This document shows, piece after piece, positions 27,585 through 37,872 of a DNA stretch of 45,708 nt; the first letter of the stretch is position 1; each line of letters opens with the position of its first letter. The translations under genes were made by a program, and so were the position numbers. Where the stretch lies: positions 1 through 45,708 of the forward strand of contig JAHKAA010000031.1 in the NCBI GenBank assembly GCA_018825965.1, in the 5' to 3' direction. Below the pieces are notes generated by a model. The model had not been told where the DNA came from, made no database searches, and saw only the letters and a list, made by a program, of their open reading frames with translations. This DNA is from Gammaproteobacteria bacterium. Its GTDB lineage: Bacteria; Pseudomonadota; Gammaproteobacteria; Enterobacterales; Alteromonadaceae.

Positions 27585-28133
27585 CTACTTAATGAACCTG
27601 GTTGAGTTATTTAAAAATTCGCTGGTCGTAACAACCTGAATATCTACGCTGGGAAGAATCAAGTTTTTCCAGGTTTGGTTGTGATGCAATACAATGTCTT
27701 TTGCAGGTAAATGCGTTCTGTTTCCAGTAGTATGAGCGTCTGAAATAGCAGTGACATTAAACTCTTTGCTTAGGCATGATCTGAGTGTGGTGTCTACACA
27801 GTACTCTGTTACAGCGCCCACTATCACGATGTTAGTTGCCTTATTACCCCTTAAAATAGACTCTAATTCTGTTCTATAAAATGAATCACATGCAGTTTTT
27901 GTCAGGCGGAGATCTTCAACTTTGAAATTCAGTTCATCGATAATTTCCCAACCTACAGTGGCCTCGACTAAATCGTCCTCCTGTGAACCGTTGTGCTGAA
28001 TAAATATAACCAAACCGCCAGAACGCCGCATAAAATCAGCAAGGAGATTAATGTTTTCAACCACCTCCTTTGTATTTAAACGCGGTGCTGCAAAAACTGA
28101 TTTTTGCATGTCAATGACTAACAATACATTCAT
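27585..28133 (-). CDS. Isochorismatase-like cysteine hydrolase
   Basis: 182 residues of the cysteine-hydrolase (isochorismatase/nicotinamidase) fold. The catalytic triad is visible: Asp in VLLVIDMQ, Lys in LTKTACDSFYRT, and Cys in GAVTEYCVDTTLR, with the usual Ala-Val before a cis-peptide. The substrate is unknown; relatives hydrolyse nicotinamide, ureidoacrylate, isochorismate or other amides. The start is placed at ATG 28133 because AGGG lies 5 bp upstream; a longer frame to 28166 lacks a ribosome site. It sits between prmC and the HD-GYP gene with 143-177 bp gaps, so it is probably a single transcription unit. Confidence 0.86.
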   Translation of the reverse strand: MNVLLVIDMQKSVFAAPRLNTKEVVENINLLADFMRRSGGLVIFIQHNGSQEDDLVEATVGWEIIDELNFKVEDLRLTKTACDSFYRTELESILRGNKATNIVIVGAVTEYCVDTTLRSCLSKEFNVTAISDAHTTGNRTHLPAKDIVLHHNQTWKNLILPSVDIQVVTTSEFLNNSTRFIK

Positions 28134-28309
28134 ATAAACCCTAAAACTTAGCTTGAAATTACGCAAAAGTGCTCACGAGAACATTATAAAACAGAGTACT
28201 GCGAACCTTGCGGACGATATTTCATCCCCCTGTTTTGCAGATGTTTGATTTACAGAGCCAACCGCAATTCATGTAATCAAAACCTACAGCTATGGTATTA
28301 CAACACAAC

Positions 28310-29182
28310 TTAAGCGGAAAGCTGGCCACCACTGATACGCCACTGGCCGCCGTAGTCTTTAACCGATTGCACAGAAGTAAAACCTGCTTTGGTTAATATC
28401 TGCTGTACTGCCTCGCTTTGCTGATAGCCGTGTTCCAGCCATAACCAGCCGGATGGCGTTAAGAATTGTGGGGCTTGGGTACAAATATGGCGGATATCGG
28501 CCAGGCCTTGCTCTGGTGCTATTAAAGCGGAGTCAGGCTCAAAACGTACATCGCCTAAAGCTAAATGCGGGTCTAGTGCATCTATATAAGGTGGGTTACT
28601 GAGGATTAAATCAAAACGCTGGCCCGTTAAAGCTTCAAACCAGCTGCTTTGTTTGATCTGGCAATTGGCTAACGCCAACAGCTGAACATTCTGCTTTGCC
28701 AGTTCAACAGCCTCAGGTTGTAGATCCACCCCAGTCACAGTCCAGTTGGGTTTTTCTTTAGCTAAAGCTAAAGCTATAGCTCCTGTGCCAGTGCCTAGAT
28801 CCAACACTTTGGCATTAGCAGGCAAAGGCAAAGCTAAAGCCTGCTCAACTAAGAGTTCAGTGTCGGGTCTTGGTATTAAAGTGCAAGGGGCTACAGCTAG
28901 TTTAAAATCCCAGAAATACCAGTAGCCCAGAATATGGGCCAGAGGCTCGCCCGTCAGGCGGCGAGTCAGCACTGGTTCTAACATCAGCAACTGAGCTTGC
29001 GTAAGCTCACGTTCCGGATACAACATCAAAGTAGTGGCGTTGATATCCAGCACTTCCAACAGAATACGCCGCGCTTCCTGTTTTGCATCCGCAGGTACAG
29101 GGCCGGTTTCAAGCAAAGGAGTAAGTAACGCAGCAGCCTGTTGCAGCCACTGCGTCAGAGTGAGGCTGTTAGCGATTTTCAT
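28310..29182 (-). CDS. prmC: Peptide-chain-release-factor glutamine methyltransferase
   Basis: Methylates the Gln of the GGQ motif in RF1 and RF2. 290 residues. The SAM site is [16 protein letters not shown], and the catalytic SNPPYI, which holds the substrate glutamine amide, is present. The helical N-terminal domain is also normal. It overlaps the end of prfA (its substrate) by 14 bp, showing translational coupling. Confidence 0.95.
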   Translation of the reverse strand: MKIANSLTLTQWLQQAAALLTPLLETGPVPADAKQEARRILLEVLDINATTLMLYPERELTQAQLLMLEPVLTRRLTGEPLAHILGYWYFWDFKLAVAPCTLIPRPDTELLVEQALALPLPANAKVLDLGTGTGAIALALAKEKPNWTVTGVDLQPEAVELAKQNVQLLALANCQIKQSSWFEALTGQRFDLILSNPPYIDALDPHLALGDVRFEPDSALIAPEQGLADIRHICTQAPQFLTPSGWLWLEHGYQQSEAVQQILTKAGFTSVQSVKDYGGQWRISGGQLSA

Positions 29183-30260
29183 CAGCCAAAGCAGCTAACA
29201 AGTCGGCCTGGTGTTCATGGCTTAATGGGCCAATCACCAAATCTAAATCACCTTCCATCACATCGAGTAAACGGTAAATGGTCAGGTTGATACGGTGATC
29301 CGTTAAGCGGCCTTGTGGGAAGTTATAGGTACGGATACGTTCAGAACGGTCGCCACTACCGACTAAAGAGCGGCGGGTCGATTCTTCCACTAAACGGCGT
29401 TTTTCGTCTTCAGCAGCCTGAATACGCGACTGCAATACGCTCATAGCGCGGGCACGGTTTTTATGCTGTGAACGTTCGTCCTGACATTCCACCACTATAC
29501 CCGTAGGTAAGTGAGTAATACGAATGGCAGAGTCAGTTCTGTTAACGTGCTGACCACCGGCACCAGAGGCGCGGTAGGTATCTACTTTTAAATCAGCAGG
29601 ATTAATTTCGATGGCTTCGCTTTCCGGTACTTCCGGCATAATGGCCACAGTACAGGCTGAAGTATGCACCCTTCCCTGAGATTCAGTAGCTGGTACACGT
29701 TGTACGCGGTGACCACCGGATTCAAATTTCAGAATACCGTAAGCACCTTCGCCCTGAATGCTGGCGATCACTTCTTTATAACCACCGTGTTCGCCGTCGT
29801 TGCAGCTGACAATTTCTACTTTCCAGCGTTTGCGTTCACAAAAACGGCTGTACATACGGAACACATCACCGGCAAAAATAGCGGCTTCATCACCACCGGC
29901 ACCGGCACGAATTTCGAGGAAGCAGCTGTTGCTGTCGTTGGGATCTTTAGGTAACAACAGAATTTGTAAGTCCTGATCCAGCTGTTCAATACGCTCTTTG
30001 GCCGCTTTGTATTCGTCCTGCGCCATTTCACGCATATCAGGGTCAGAGTCTTTCATCATGTCTTCAGCGCTGGTCAAATCATCCTGCGCCTGACGATAAG
30101 AACCAAAAGCCTGGCTCAGTTCTTCCAGTTGGCTGTACTCTTTGGACAATTCCCGAAAACGACTTTGGTCAGAAATTACGCCAGCGTCACTTAATAACGC
30201 CTGAACTTCTTCATAACGTTCGACCAGAGCTTCGAGTTTGCGGTACACCGATTCTTTCAT
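29169..30260 (-). CDS. prfA: Peptide chain release factor 1
   Basis: Reads UAA and UAG stop codons and triggers peptide release on the ribosome. 363 residues. The decoding tripeptide region ([16 protein letters not shown]) and the catalytic [13 protein letters not shown] are both present. It lies 19 bp after hemA and overlaps prmC, the order seen in E. coli. Confidence 0.96.
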   Translation of the reverse strand: MKESVYRKLEALVERYEEVQALLSDAGVISDQSRFRELSKEYSQLEELSQAFGSYRQAQDDLTSAEDMMKDSDPDMREMAQDEYKAAKERIEQLDQDLQILLLPKDPNDSNSCFLEIRAGAGGDEAAIFAGDVFRMYSRFCERKRWKVEIVSCNDGEHGGYKEVIASIQGEGAYGILKFESGGHRVQRVPATESQGRVHTSACTVAIMPEVPESEAIEINPADLKVDTYRASGAGGQHVNRTDSAIRITHLPTGIVVECQDERSQHKNRARAMSVLQSRIQAAEDEKRRLVEESTRRSLVGSGDRSERIRTYNFPQGRLTDHRINLTIYRLLDVMEGDLDLVIGPLSHEHQADLLAALADENR

Positions 30261-30279
30261 GTTGTTTCTTTTTACCTGA

Positions 30280-31527
30280 TTACAGATCTAACAAAGTGTT
30301 GATCAAAGATTGTTGTTGAGGTTGCTCGTCCTGCAGTAACTGCCTCAGTGCTTTGGTTGGTGCATGCATCAACCTGTTGCTAAGTTTAGTCGCAAGTTCA
30401 GCTAATACTTTTTCAGGGTCTTGCCCTGCTGCAATTTGTTTGCCTGCTTTGGCCAGCAATTCATCCCGTATGGCTTCGCCTTTTTCACGGTAATCACGTA
30501 CCACGTCCAGTTGGCCATGCAAACTCAGCCACTGACTGAACTCGCTGACGCCCAACAAAATCATTTGTTCGGCCTCAGCCGCTGCTTCCTGACGGTTCTG
30601 CAAATTTTGCAGCACTATGGATTGCAAGTCGTCCACTGTATACAAATAAGCGTCTTCCAGCTCTGCTACTTGCTCTTCAATATCGCGTGGCACAGCTAAA
30701 TCGACAAAAAACATAGGTTTATGGCGGCGTTTTTTCAGCGCCTGTTCCACCATACCTTTACCTACTATAGGCAAGGTACTGGCGGTCGAACTAATCACCA
30801 CATCGGCATAAGCCAAAGCCTGTGGTACTTGCGCTAAGCTCACGGCTTCGCCGTTAAACAAACTGGCTAAAGCTGCTGCTTTGTCATAAGAGCGGTTAGC
30901 GACTGTAATTTTTTCTGCGCCCTGCTCCAGTAAATGTTTCGCCACCAGCTCAATGGTTTCACCAGCACCAATCAACAGCACTTTGACTTTACCTAACTGG
31001 CCAAAAATTTGCCGGGCCAGGCTGACTGCTGCAAAAGCCACTGATACAGCACTGGCGCCAATATCTGTTTCAGTACGAACCTGTTTGGCCACTGAAAAGG
31101 TTTTTTGAAACAAGCGCTCAAACGCCGGATTAATAGTACCGGCCTGCCTCGAATGGCTATAAGCTTGCTTCACTTGCCCCAAAATTTGTGGCTCACCCAG
31201 CACTAAAGAATCTAAACCACAGGCCACCCGCATTAAATGACTGCTGGCCTGCTGATCCTGATGCAGGTATAAATGATGCTGTAATTCGGCTAAGTCCAAC
31301 TGATGAAATTTGCTCAGCCAGTCAATTACTTGTTTCGATTGCTCGGCGCTGCCGCTAAAATACAGCTCAGTTCTGTTACAGGTAGACAAGATCACAGCGT
31401 CAGACACCTGAGTCTGAGTTGTCAGATCGCGTAAGGCGTCCAAAATTTGTTCAGGCGCAAAAGCGACCTGCTCACGTAAAGAGACAGGTGCAGTTTTATG
31501 ATTAATACCTAAAGCAAAAATGATCAT
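30280..31527 (-). CDS. hemA: Glutamyl-tRNA reductase
   Basis: Reduces glutamyl-tRNA(Glu) to glutamate-1-semialdehyde with NADPH, the first step of the C5 haem pathway. 415 residues. [11 protein letters not shown] holds the catalytic Cys, [10 protein letters not shown] the substrate region, [16 protein letters not shown] the NADPH site, and [10 protein letters not shown] follows. First gene of hemA-prfA-prmC and divergent from lolB with a 99-bp gap that holds both promoters. Confidence 0.96.
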   Translation of the reverse strand: MIIFALGINHKTAPVSLREQVAFAPEQILDALRDLTTQTQVSDAVILSTCNRTELYFSGSAEQSKQVIDWLSKFHQLDLAELQHHLYLHQDQQASSHLMRVACGLDSLVLGEPQILGQVKQAYSHSRQAGTINPAFERLFQKTFSVAKQVRTETDIGASAVSVAFAAVSLARQIFGQLGKVKVLLIGAGETIELVAKHLLEQGAEKITVANRSYDKAAALASLFNGEAVSLAQVPQALAYADVVISSTASTLPIVGKGMVEQALKKRRHKPMFFVDLAVPRDIEEQVAELEDAYLYTVDDLQSIVLQNLQNRQEAAAEAEQMILLGVSEFSQWLSLHGQLDVVRDYREKGEAIRDELLAKAGKQIAAGQDPEKVLAELATKLSNRLMHAPTKALRQLLQDEQPQQQSLINTLLDL

Positions 31528-31626
31528 TCACCTGTGTGGCCGGTTTTGTAAAAACGGGCGTTTGTCAAAAGAGGGCGAATTGTACGAAAAAGCCCAAACT
31601 AAAAAAAGCGTAGAGAAGGAATTAGT

Positions 31627-32238
31627 GTGTTTGCAGCGATAAAAACTGGTTGTTTTGTAGTTTTCTGCCTGATTTTGACAGCTTGTGCCAGCAACAGCAG
31701 TCAGCTAAAACCCATTGTCCCCTTATCTGCTCAGCAGAGACAACTGCAATTAGAGCAATTGCAGGAGTTTAAACTGACCGGAGCCTTAGGTGTAAAAGCA
31801 CCGGAAGAAAGTGTCAGTGGCAGTTTAAACTGGCAACAACAAGGGCCTTATTTTCAGGCCAATATGACCAACTTTGTTGGCATCAGTATTTTTGAACTGG
31901 AAACAGACGCCCGTGGTGCCACTGTCAAAGCCGATGGTGAAACACATCAGGCACAGTCGGCCAGTGCCTTGCTGGATTATTTATCCGGCTGGAGTTTACC
32001 TATTGAAGAAATGCCACTCTGGCTCAAAGGTGTGGCAAGCGCAGAAAGTTTTAATCATCAGTGGGATGCCCAAGGCCGTTTAACCAGCTTTACGCTAAAA
32101 GATAGTCAAGAGCGTGACTGGCAAGTCAGTTACAAAGAATTCTTCCCTGATGCTTTAGCTTTACCAAGACACATTCAGTTGAATTCTAAAGCCGATGGCA
32201 GCCGTATTAAGCTAGTGGTGCGTAAATGGCAACTTTAA
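31627..32238 (+). CDS. lolB: Outer-membrane lipoprotein LolB
   Basis: Receives lipoproteins from LolA and inserts them into the outer membrane. 203 residues. The signal peptide ends in the lipobox LTAC, followed by ASNSS (no Asp at +2, as needed for outer-membrane sorting). GTG start with AGAAGGA a few bases upstream. It overlaps ispE by 13 bp; E. coli has the same lolB-ispE-prs order. Confidence 0.92.
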   Translation: MFAAIKTGCFVVFCLILTACASNSSQLKPIVPLSAQQRQLQLEQLQEFKLTGALGVKAPEESVSGSLNWQQQGPYFQANMTNFVGISIFELETDARGATVKADGETHQAQSASALLDYLSGWSLPIEEMPLWLKGVASAESFNHQWDAQGRLTSFTLKDSQERDWQVSYKEFFPDALALPRHIQLNSKADGSRIKLVVRKWQL

Positions 32239-33071
32239 CCTTATCAGCCCCGGCTAAACTGAATTTATTTTTACATATCACAGGCCGCCGCGCCGATGGT
32301 TACCACAATCTGCAAACTTTGTTTCAAATGCTGGATTGTGGCGACCAACTGAGTTTCACACTCACCAGGGACGGTGAAATTAACTTTCGTTGTTCAGATA
32401 AAAGCATAGAAAATAACAGCAATCTGGTGGTTCGCGCGGCGAAGTTATTGCAGCCTCTGGCTTTTGAAAACGCAGGCGTTGACATTTATCTGGATAAACA
32501 AGTGCCTATGGGCGGCGGCTTAGGTGGAGGCTCCTCTGATGCTGCCACCACACTTCTGGCATTAAATCATTTGTGGCAATTAAACCTATCGAATACACAG
32601 CTTTGTGAACTGGGCTTAAAATTAGGGGCCGACGTTCCTGTGTTTGTATTCGGAAAAACAGCCTTTGCTGAAGGGGTTGGAGAAAAATTACAACCCATTA
32701 GTTTGCCGCAAAAATATTACCTTATTGTGACGCCTGATCTGCATGTCAGCACAGCTGAAGTCTTTAGCCACGCTGATTTAATCCGTAATACGCCCGTCAT
32801 GTCCGTCAAAGATCTACTAGACTGTGAGTGGCAAAATGACTGCGAAACTCTGGTTAAAGGGCTATACCCCGAGGTTGCAATGGTACTGAACTGGTTGATA
32901 GAATACGCGCCGTCCAGAATGACAGGTACCGGCGCCAGTGTGTTTGCCGAGTTCCAGGATGAATTAAGTGCCCGTCAAACCCTTGCAAAACTGCCGCCAC
33001 AGTGGCGCGCCTTTGTTGCGAAAGGGGTCAATCAGTCTGCTGTCCTGACTGAACTGGAACATGCCGTATGA
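32226..33071 (+). CDS. ispE: 4-diphosphocytidyl-2-C-methyl-D-erythritol kinase
   Basis: ATP-dependent kinase of the MEP isoprenoid pathway, GHMP superfamily. 281 residues. [22 protein letters not shown] holds the substrate contacts, [17 protein letters not shown] is the ATP-binding GHMP loop, and [12 protein letters not shown] the C-terminal motif. It overlaps lolB, so the two are translationally coupled. Confidence 0.95.
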   Translation: MATLTLSAPAKLNLFLHITGRRADGYHNLQTLFQMLDCGDQLSFTLTRDGEINFRCSDKSIENNSNLVVRAAKLLQPLAFENAGVDIYLDKQVPMGGGLGGGSSDAATTLLALNHLWQLNLSNTQLCELGLKLGADVPVFVFGKTAFAEGVGEKLQPISLPQKYYLIVTPDLHVSTAEVFSHADLIRNTPVMSVKDLLDCEWQNDCETLVKGLYPEVAMVLNWLIEYAPSRMTGTGASVFAEFQDELSARQTLAKLPPQWRAFVAKGVNQSAVLTELEHAV

Positions 33072-33074
33072 CGC

Positions 33075-33102
33075 ACAGCAGGCGACACAAAAGGCCTGCT
33101 GT
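33075..33102 (+). terminator. Intercistronic hairpin between ispE and prs
   Basis: Perfect 9-bp stem ACAGCAGGC/GCCTGCTGT (33075-33083 with 33094-33102), 10-nt loop, four bases after the ispE stop, followed by ATTATTAA rather than a T-run. It could be a partial terminator/attenuator or an mRNA-stabilising structure that sets a different level for prs than for ispE. Confidence 0.5.
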
Positions 33103-33142
33103 ATTATTAACCGGACTCATAAACTGCCCTGAGGATCCTGCC

Positions 33143-34087
33143 GTGCCCGACATGAAGATATTCGCTGGTAACGCCGTACCAGAACTCGCCAAGAAGATAG
33201 CCAGCCGTTTATATATCAAACTGGGCGATGCCGAAGTCGGCCGTTTTAGCGACGGTGAAGTCAGTGTGCAAATCAATGAAAACGTCAGGGGATCTGACGT
33301 TTTTATTATCCAGTCTACTTGTGCGCCAACCAATGACAACCTGATGGAACTCATTGTGATGGTAGACGCCTTACGCCGCGCTTCTGCCGGTCGTATTACT
33401 GCAGTTATTCCTTACTTTGGTTATGCCCGCCAGGACAGACGAGTGCGCTCTGCCCGTGTGCCTATCACTGCGAAAGTAGTGGCCGACTTTTTATCCAGCG
33501 TTGGTGTCGACCGTGTACTGACCGTAGATTTACACGCTGAGCAAATTCAGGGTTTCTTCGACGTACCAGTGGACAACGTATTCGGCAGCCCTATTTTGCT
33601 GGACGATATGCGTAAACGTGAATTTGTTGCGCCAGTAGTGGTATCTCCGGATATAGGTGGTGTAGTGCGTGCCCGTGCTATCGCCAAATTGCTGAACGAT
33701 GCTGACTTGGCTATTATCGATAAACGTCGTCCTAAGGCCAACGTGTCTCAGGTGATGCATATTATTGGTGATGTCAAAGATCGCGACTGTATTATTGTCG
33801 ATGACATGATTGATACAGGCGGCACTTTATGCAAAGCCGCTGAAGCCTTAAAAGAACAAGGTGCAAAACGGGTATTTGCTTATGCGACTCACCCTGTGTT
33901 CTCTGGCAATGCAGCTGAAAACATCAGAAACTCAGTGATTGACGAACTGATCATCACAGACACTATGCCGCTGAGCGCTGAAATTCGCGCCATCAGCAAA
34001 GTGAAGCAACTGACATTAAGCGATATGCTGGCCGAATGTATCCGTCGTATCAGCAACGAAGAATCTATTTCTTCTATGTTTGATTAA
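33143..34087 (+). CDS. prs: Ribose-phosphate pyrophosphokinase
   Basis: Makes PRPP from ribose-5-phosphate and ATP; PRPP is also the co-substrate of Gpt in this window. 314 residues from the GTG at 33143, one less than E. coli. The start [11 protein letters not shown] aligns with the E. coli MPDMKLFAGNA, and GAGG lies 8 bp upstream. A longer frame opens at an ATG that overlaps the ispE stop (33068), but its 25 extra residues are not in the family. Landmarks: YFGYARQDR (ATP), [13 protein letters not shown], and the PRPP loop [10 protein letters not shown]. Confidence 0.95.
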   Translation: MPDMKIFAGNAVPELAKKIASRLYIKLGDAEVGRFSDGEVSVQINENVRGSDVFIIQSTCAPTNDNLMELIVMVDALRRASAGRITAVIPYFGYARQDRRVRSARVPITAKVVADFLSSVGVDRVLTVDLHAEQIQGFFDVPVDNVFGSPILLDDMRKREFVAPVVVSPDIGGVVRARAIAKLLNDADLAIIDKRRPKANVSQVMHIIGDVKDRDCIIVDDMIDTGGTLCKAAEALKEQGAKRVFAYATHPVFSGNAAENIRNSVIDELIITDTMPLSAEIRAISKVKQLTLSDMLAECIRRISNEESISSMFD

Positions 34088-34106
34088 TTTCAGACTGAAG
34101 ATTTGA

Positions 34107-34136
34107 AAAAGGCACCGCTCGGTGCCTTTTCTTTTT
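34107..34136 (+). terminator. Terminator of the lolB-ispE-prs operon
   Basis: AAAAGGCACC/GGTGCCTTTT (34107-34116 with 34121-34130), GCTC loop, followed by CTTTTT. 19 bp past the prs stop. Confidence 0.92.
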
Positions 34137-34147
34137 GTAGCTTTCAT

Positions 34148-34176
34148 TTGCAGCCTTGAGGCTCCGGTGATACCAT
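34148..34176 (+). promoter_or_regulatory. Probable promoter of rplY-pth-ychF
   Basis: -35 TTGCAG (34148-34153), 17-bp spacer, -10 TACCAT (34171-34176), GC-rich AGCGCGC after it. The ~95-nt leader to the rplY start is GC-rich and may hold a regulatory fold, as is common for ribosomal-protein mRNAs, but no specific match was found. Confidence 0.45.
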
Positions 34177-34280
34177 AGCGCGCTTTTTTGCGTCGGCTGA
34201 ATTTAACTTCGCCGGGCGGAAAAGCTTCTTCCTGGGGTCAGGTCGCGGAACTCAGGGTCTATTAATTTTTGGAGAATACC

Positions 34281-34883
34281 ATGTCAAACGCCATTTACAC
34301 GTTAAATGCAGAAGTCCGCTCTGATTTAGGGAAAGGTGCGAGCCGCCGCCTACGTCATGCAGACAAAGTACCAGCTATCATTTACGGTGGTCATCAAGAA
34401 GCTCTGTCTATCACTTTAGATCACTCTAAATTGTTACAAGCTCAGGCTAACGAAGGTTTCTACACTCACATCCTGACTATCGTTGTTGGCGGTGAAGAAG
34501 TGAAAACTATCGTTAAAGCTATGCAACGTCACCCGTTCAAGCCAAAAGTTATGCACGTTGACTTCCAACGCGTAGAAGCTGGCCACGAGTTACACACTGT
34601 AGTTCCGGTTCACTTCATCAACGAAGCTGCTGCAACTAAGAAAGGCGGCATCGTTGCTCACCATATCAACGAACTGGCTATCACTGTGTTACCACAGAAC
34701 CTGCCAGAATTCATTGAAGTGGATTTAGCAGACGTTGAAGTAGGCGTAACTCTGCACTTGTCAGATCTGAAAGTTCCTGCTGGCGTAACTATCACTGAGT
34801 TAGCCAAAGGCGCTGGTCATGACCAAGCCGTTGTATCTGTGAACAAGCCTGCTGGTAAAGCAGACGAAGACACAGCTGAGTAA
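34281..34883 (+). CDS. rplY: 50S ribosomal protein L25 (long, CTC/TL5 type)
   Basis: Binds 5S rRNA in the large subunit. 200 residues: an L25 domain (first ~95, [15 protein letters not shown]...VMHVDFQRV) followed by the beta domain of the general-stress/CTC form ([19 protein letters not shown]...[14 protein letters not shown]). E. coli has only the first domain (94 residues). The start is ATG 34281 with GGAG 6 bp upstream; a TTG at 34269 is in frame but is itself the ribosome site. The stop TAATG overlaps the pth start by one base. Confidence 0.95.
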   Translation: MSNAIYTLNAEVRSDLGKGASRRLRHADKVPAIIYGGHQEALSITLDHSKLLQAQANEGFYTHILTIVVGGEEVKTIVKAMQRHPFKPKVMHVDFQRVEAGHELHTVVPVHFINEAAATKKGGIVAHHINELAITVLPQNLPEFIEVDLADVEVGVTLHLSDLKVPAGVTITELAKGAGHDQAVVSVNKPAGKADEDTAE

Positions 34884-35473
34884 TGACTGAAGCAATTCAG
34901 TTAATTGTGGGCCTGGGTAATCCAGGCCCAGAATACAGCCAGACCCGCCACAACGCAGGTCAATGGTTTGTAGAACAACTTGCCCGCCGCTATAACGTTT
35001 CTCTTCGTCCTGATAGTAAATTTTTTGGCCTGACTGGTAAATTTGTCACTCAGGGTCAGGAATATAAACTGCTGATCCCCACTACTTACATGAATTTAAG
35101 TGGCAAATCCGTTGCAGCTATAGCGCAGTTCTATAAACTTTTACCCGAAAATATTCTGGTGGCTCACGACGAAATGGCGATAGCGCCCGGCGTAGCTAAA
35201 TTTAAACTGGGTGGCGGCCATGCCGGTCACAATGGTTTAAAAGACATCACCAGTAAACTCGGCAATAATGCCAATTTTTATCGCCTGCGACTGGGTATTG
35301 GTCATCCTGGCCATAAAGACTTAGTCACAGGTTATGTGCTGGGCAAAGCACCGTTATCCGAACAGAAGCTGATCGACGAAGCTCTGGATGAATCGATGCG
35401 TTGTTTTGAACTTTGGTTAAGCGATGGCTTAATTAAAGCGCAGCACAGGTTACATAGTTTCAGCGCGGCTTAA
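34883..35473 (+). CDS. pth: Peptidyl-tRNA hydrolase
   Basis: Frees tRNA from peptidyl-tRNAs that drop off the ribosome. 196 residues. [19 protein letters not shown] contains the catalytic His and Asn; [11 protein letters not shown] holds the Asp; [13 protein letters not shown] is the substrate loop. Translationally coupled to rplY by a one-base overlap. Confidence 0.96.
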   Translation: MTEAIQLIVGLGNPGPEYSQTRHNAGQWFVEQLARRYNVSLRPDSKFFGLTGKFVTQGQEYKLLIPTTYMNLSGKSVAAIAQFYKLLPENILVAHDEMAIAPGVAKFKLGGGHAGHNGLKDITSKLGNNANFYRLRLGIGHPGHKDLVTGYVLGKAPLSEQKLIDEALDESMRCFELWLSDGLIKAQHRLHSFSAA

Positions 35474-35541
35474 GCAAAAGTTTAAGCGCGTCCGGTTCGC
35501 AAACAGCACGGCTTTGCCGTCTAAGCACAAAGGATACACCC

Positions 35542-36633
35542 ATGGGTTTTAAATGTGGCATCGTTGGTTTACCAAACGTAGGTAAATCTACTCTGTTCAA
35601 CGCACTGACAAAAGCTGGTATTGAAGCGGCTAACTTCCCGTTTTGTACTATCGAACCAAATACCGGTGTGGTGCCTGTGCCTGATTTGCGTTTACAGCAA
35701 CTGGCCGACATTGTAAAACCACAACGTATACTGCCAACGACTATGGAATTCGTCGATATCGCAGGCCTGGTAAAAGGCGCTTCTAAAGGTGAAGGTTTAG
35801 GTAATAAATTCCTGGCCAATATCCGTGAAACCGACGCCATCGGCCACGTAGTACGTTGTTTTGATGATGAAAACATCATCCACGTTGCAGGAAAAATTGA
35901 TCCGGCTGACGATATAGATACCATCAATATGGAATTGGTTTTATCCGATATGGACAGCGCCGACAAAGCGATATTCCGTGTTAGCAAAAAAGCCAAAGCC
36001 GGTGATAAAGACGCTAAAGCTGAAATGGAAGTGCTGGAAAAAGTAAAAAAACACTTGGAATCAGGCTTAACTTTACGTCAGCTGGACTTAAGCGACGACG
36101 AAAAAGCCCTGGTGTCGTATATGAACTTCCTGACCATCAAACCTACTATGTACATCGCCAACGTACTGGAAGATGGTTTTGAAAATAACCCACACTTAGA
36201 CGTAGTAAAAGCCATAGCCGCCAAAGAAGGCGCTATTGTAGTCTCTATTTGTGCTGCTATTGAATCTGAAATTGCTGAGCTGGAAGACGAAGAAAAAGCT
36301 GAATTCTTAGAGTCTATGGGCTTAGAAGAACCAGGCTTAAACCGCGTCATTCGTGGTGGTTACTCGCTGTTAAACCTGCACACCTACTTCACTGCTGGTG
36401 TAAAAGAAGTTCGCGCCTGGACTATTCCAGTTGGCGCCACAGCACCACAAGCAGCAGGCGTGATCCACACCGACTTCGAACGTGGTTTTATCCGCGCTCA
36501 AGTGGTGTCATACGACGACTTTATCGCCTGCAAAGGTGAAGCCGGCGCAAAAGAAGCAGGCAAACTGCGCGTTGAAGGTAAAACCTACGTCTGTAAAGAC
36601 GGCGACGTAATGCATTTCTTGTTTAACGTTTAA
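35542..36633 (+). CDS. ychF: Redox-regulated ATPase YchF
   Basis: OBG-family P-loop protein that binds ATP rather than GTP. 363 residues, as in E. coli. P-loop [12 protein letters not shown], switch [20 protein letters not shown], nucleotide-specificity region NVLEDG, coiled-coil insert at about 130-200, and TGS domain at the C-terminus ([20 protein letters not shown]). Associated with the ribosome and oxidative-stress responses. Last gene of the conserved rplY-pth-ychF group; its terminator ends the core region and the accessory segment begins. Confidence 0.95.
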   Translation: MGFKCGIVGLPNVGKSTLFNALTKAGIEAANFPFCTIEPNTGVVPVPDLRLQQLADIVKPQRILPTTMEFVDIAGLVKGASKGEGLGNKFLANIRETDAIGHVVRCFDDENIIHVAGKIDPADDIDTINMELVLSDMDSADKAIFRVSKKAKAGDKDAKAEMEVLEKVKKHLESGLTLRQLDLSDDEKALVSYMNFLTIKPTMYIANVLEDGFENNPHLDVVKAIAAKEGAIVVSICAAIESEIAELEDEEKAEFLESMGLEEPGLNRVIRGGYSLLNLHTYFTAGVKEVRAWTIPVGATAPQAAGVIHTDFERGFIRAQVVSYDDFIACKGEAGAKEAGKLRVEGKTYVCKDGDVMHFLFNV

Positions 36634-36658
36634 CCTTTTGGTTTTTGCGTTACCCTTC

Positions 36659-36686
36659 AAAACCGGACTTTTTAGTCCGGTTTTTT
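36659..36686 (+). terminator. Terminator after ychF
   Basis: AAAACCGGACT/AGTCCGGTTTT (36659-36669 with 36674-36684), TTTT loop, then T's. 25 bp past the stop. Confidence 0.92.
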
Positions 36687-36999
36687 GTTGTCCTAGATCT
36701 AAGGGCAACTGCGACAACAAATTCATTATAAATAACTATTGAAATCAGAGGTTTAACAACGCCATTATAAAGTAACATTTAACTCGCCCATCTGCTATTT
36801 CCCTCAATCCCCCTTAACTTCAAACGATGTAATATCAAAGTAAGTTCTAATATAACTTCCCCAAGGAGTTATAGAGCTGAAAGTGGCTAGACGTAACGCT
36901 AAGTTACTGACATATTTAAGTTAAAACACACCTATAATCGATACCACTGAACTAGTGACTCAGGTTTAACTGATGGCTTAGACGCTTTAGGAGAAATGC
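36687..36999 (+). other. AT-rich intergenic stretch at the core/accessory boundary
   Basis: 313 bp of A/T-rich sequence with no credible gene. It must hold the promoter of the gene at 37000; TATAAT at 36931-36936 is a possible -10 box but no -35 at proper spacing was found. AGGAG lies 6 bp before the GTG at 37000. Confidence 0.5.
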
Positions 37000-37797
37000 G
37001 TGAGTAACGAAAGTATGAAAATGTTCATGAATGTCGTTACAGAAAGACATGAGCAATACAGATCAAGACTAGACGACATGCTGAACGCATTGTCGAACAA
37101 TAACCAAGCGGCCAAAATAGAGGCATGCAAAGCACTGTCTAGCATCTCTCATGATCTCTCAAACCTGCTCGCAGAACGAGATCGGCCAGGATGGCTCATG
37201 AGAACCATATCCTGCACGGAGTCTTATTCCAGAAAGAACAAAGATGCTAATTCGATTGTATCAGGTAGTAGTTGGGAACTTCTTAAGGAACTGATGAACC
37301 TTAGAGAGCCTGCGATGGCACACGCGTGGAGTTTCTCTGAGAGCAATGCTTCCGCATACGATTTTGATGCGGTGTTTGCTCGAGCAAGAAATACGAGCTC
37401 AGTGCCTGACCTTTTCGATTCATTAATTGCTTCACTGAAACAGATGTTAGCCACTGGAGAAATCGACAGCATCAAAGCAATTGAGGCTTTGAACAAGCTG
37501 ATTAGTACTCTAACTCAGAACAAAAAGAGCTCATACTTTTCAACGATCGTGAGCTGGCAATTTGCCAGATCGTTTGTGAAGAATGCCCTGTGGGCGTCGC
37601 TCGATGAAATTACAGTAGTGAAGCCGATCAAATCCGCCTTTGAAAAGACTCTCGCGGAAATGAACGTTGAAGTGGATAGGTTACACGAAGAAATATCAAC
37701 AGAGCTAAAGGAACGCTTTGAGATCGCACCTATCCTAGGTTTGGCATATGACAAGAATCCTCAAATAGCTGCAGATGATTCAGAGAAACGTGGCTAG
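37000..37797 (+). CDS. Hypothetical helical protein upstream of a TIR-domain gene
   Basis: 265 residues, not recognised. It has no signal peptide or membrane segment and looks almost wholly alpha-helical: helices at about 1-60 (MFMNVVTERHEQYRSRLDDML...), 90-115 (SWELLKELMNLREPAMAHAW), 135-175 and 180-250, with a possible coiled coil at 215-240 (FEKTLAEMNVEVDRLHEEIS). No P-loop, nuclease or other catalytic motif is visible. GTG start with AGGAG 6 bp upstream. It lies 75 bp before a TIR protein on the same strand, so a two-gene operon is likely. Base and codon use differ from the core genes (more AGA/ATA, lower GC), suggesting transfer. A sensor or partner role for the TIR effector is inference only. 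Confidence 0.75.
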   Translation: MSNESMKMFMNVVTERHEQYRSRLDDMLNALSNNNQAAKIEACKALSSISHDLSNLLAERDRPGWLMRTISCTESYSRKNKDANSIVSGSSWELLKELMNLREPAMAHAWSFSESNASAYDFDAVFARARNTSSVPDLFDSLIASLKQMLATGEIDSIKAIEALNKLISTLTQNKKSSYFSTIVSWQFARSFVKNALWASLDEITVVKPIKSAFEKTLAEMNVEVDRLHEEISTELKERFEIAPILGLAYDKNPQIAADDSEKRG

Positions 37798-37807
37798 GAG
37801 CTCTCGC

Positions 37808-37830
37808 ATTAAACCTGATTCCAATCGCTT
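37808..37830 (+). repeat. Recurring post-gene sequence, copy 1
   Basis: ATTAAACCTGATTCCAATCG..., beginning 11 bp after the stop of the gene at 37000. It matches copy 2 (38708) at 19 of 23 positions. Confidence 0.5.
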
Positions 37831-37872
37831 TCATAGAGCGTAATACAGCATATATTGAATTATGGGGATAAT

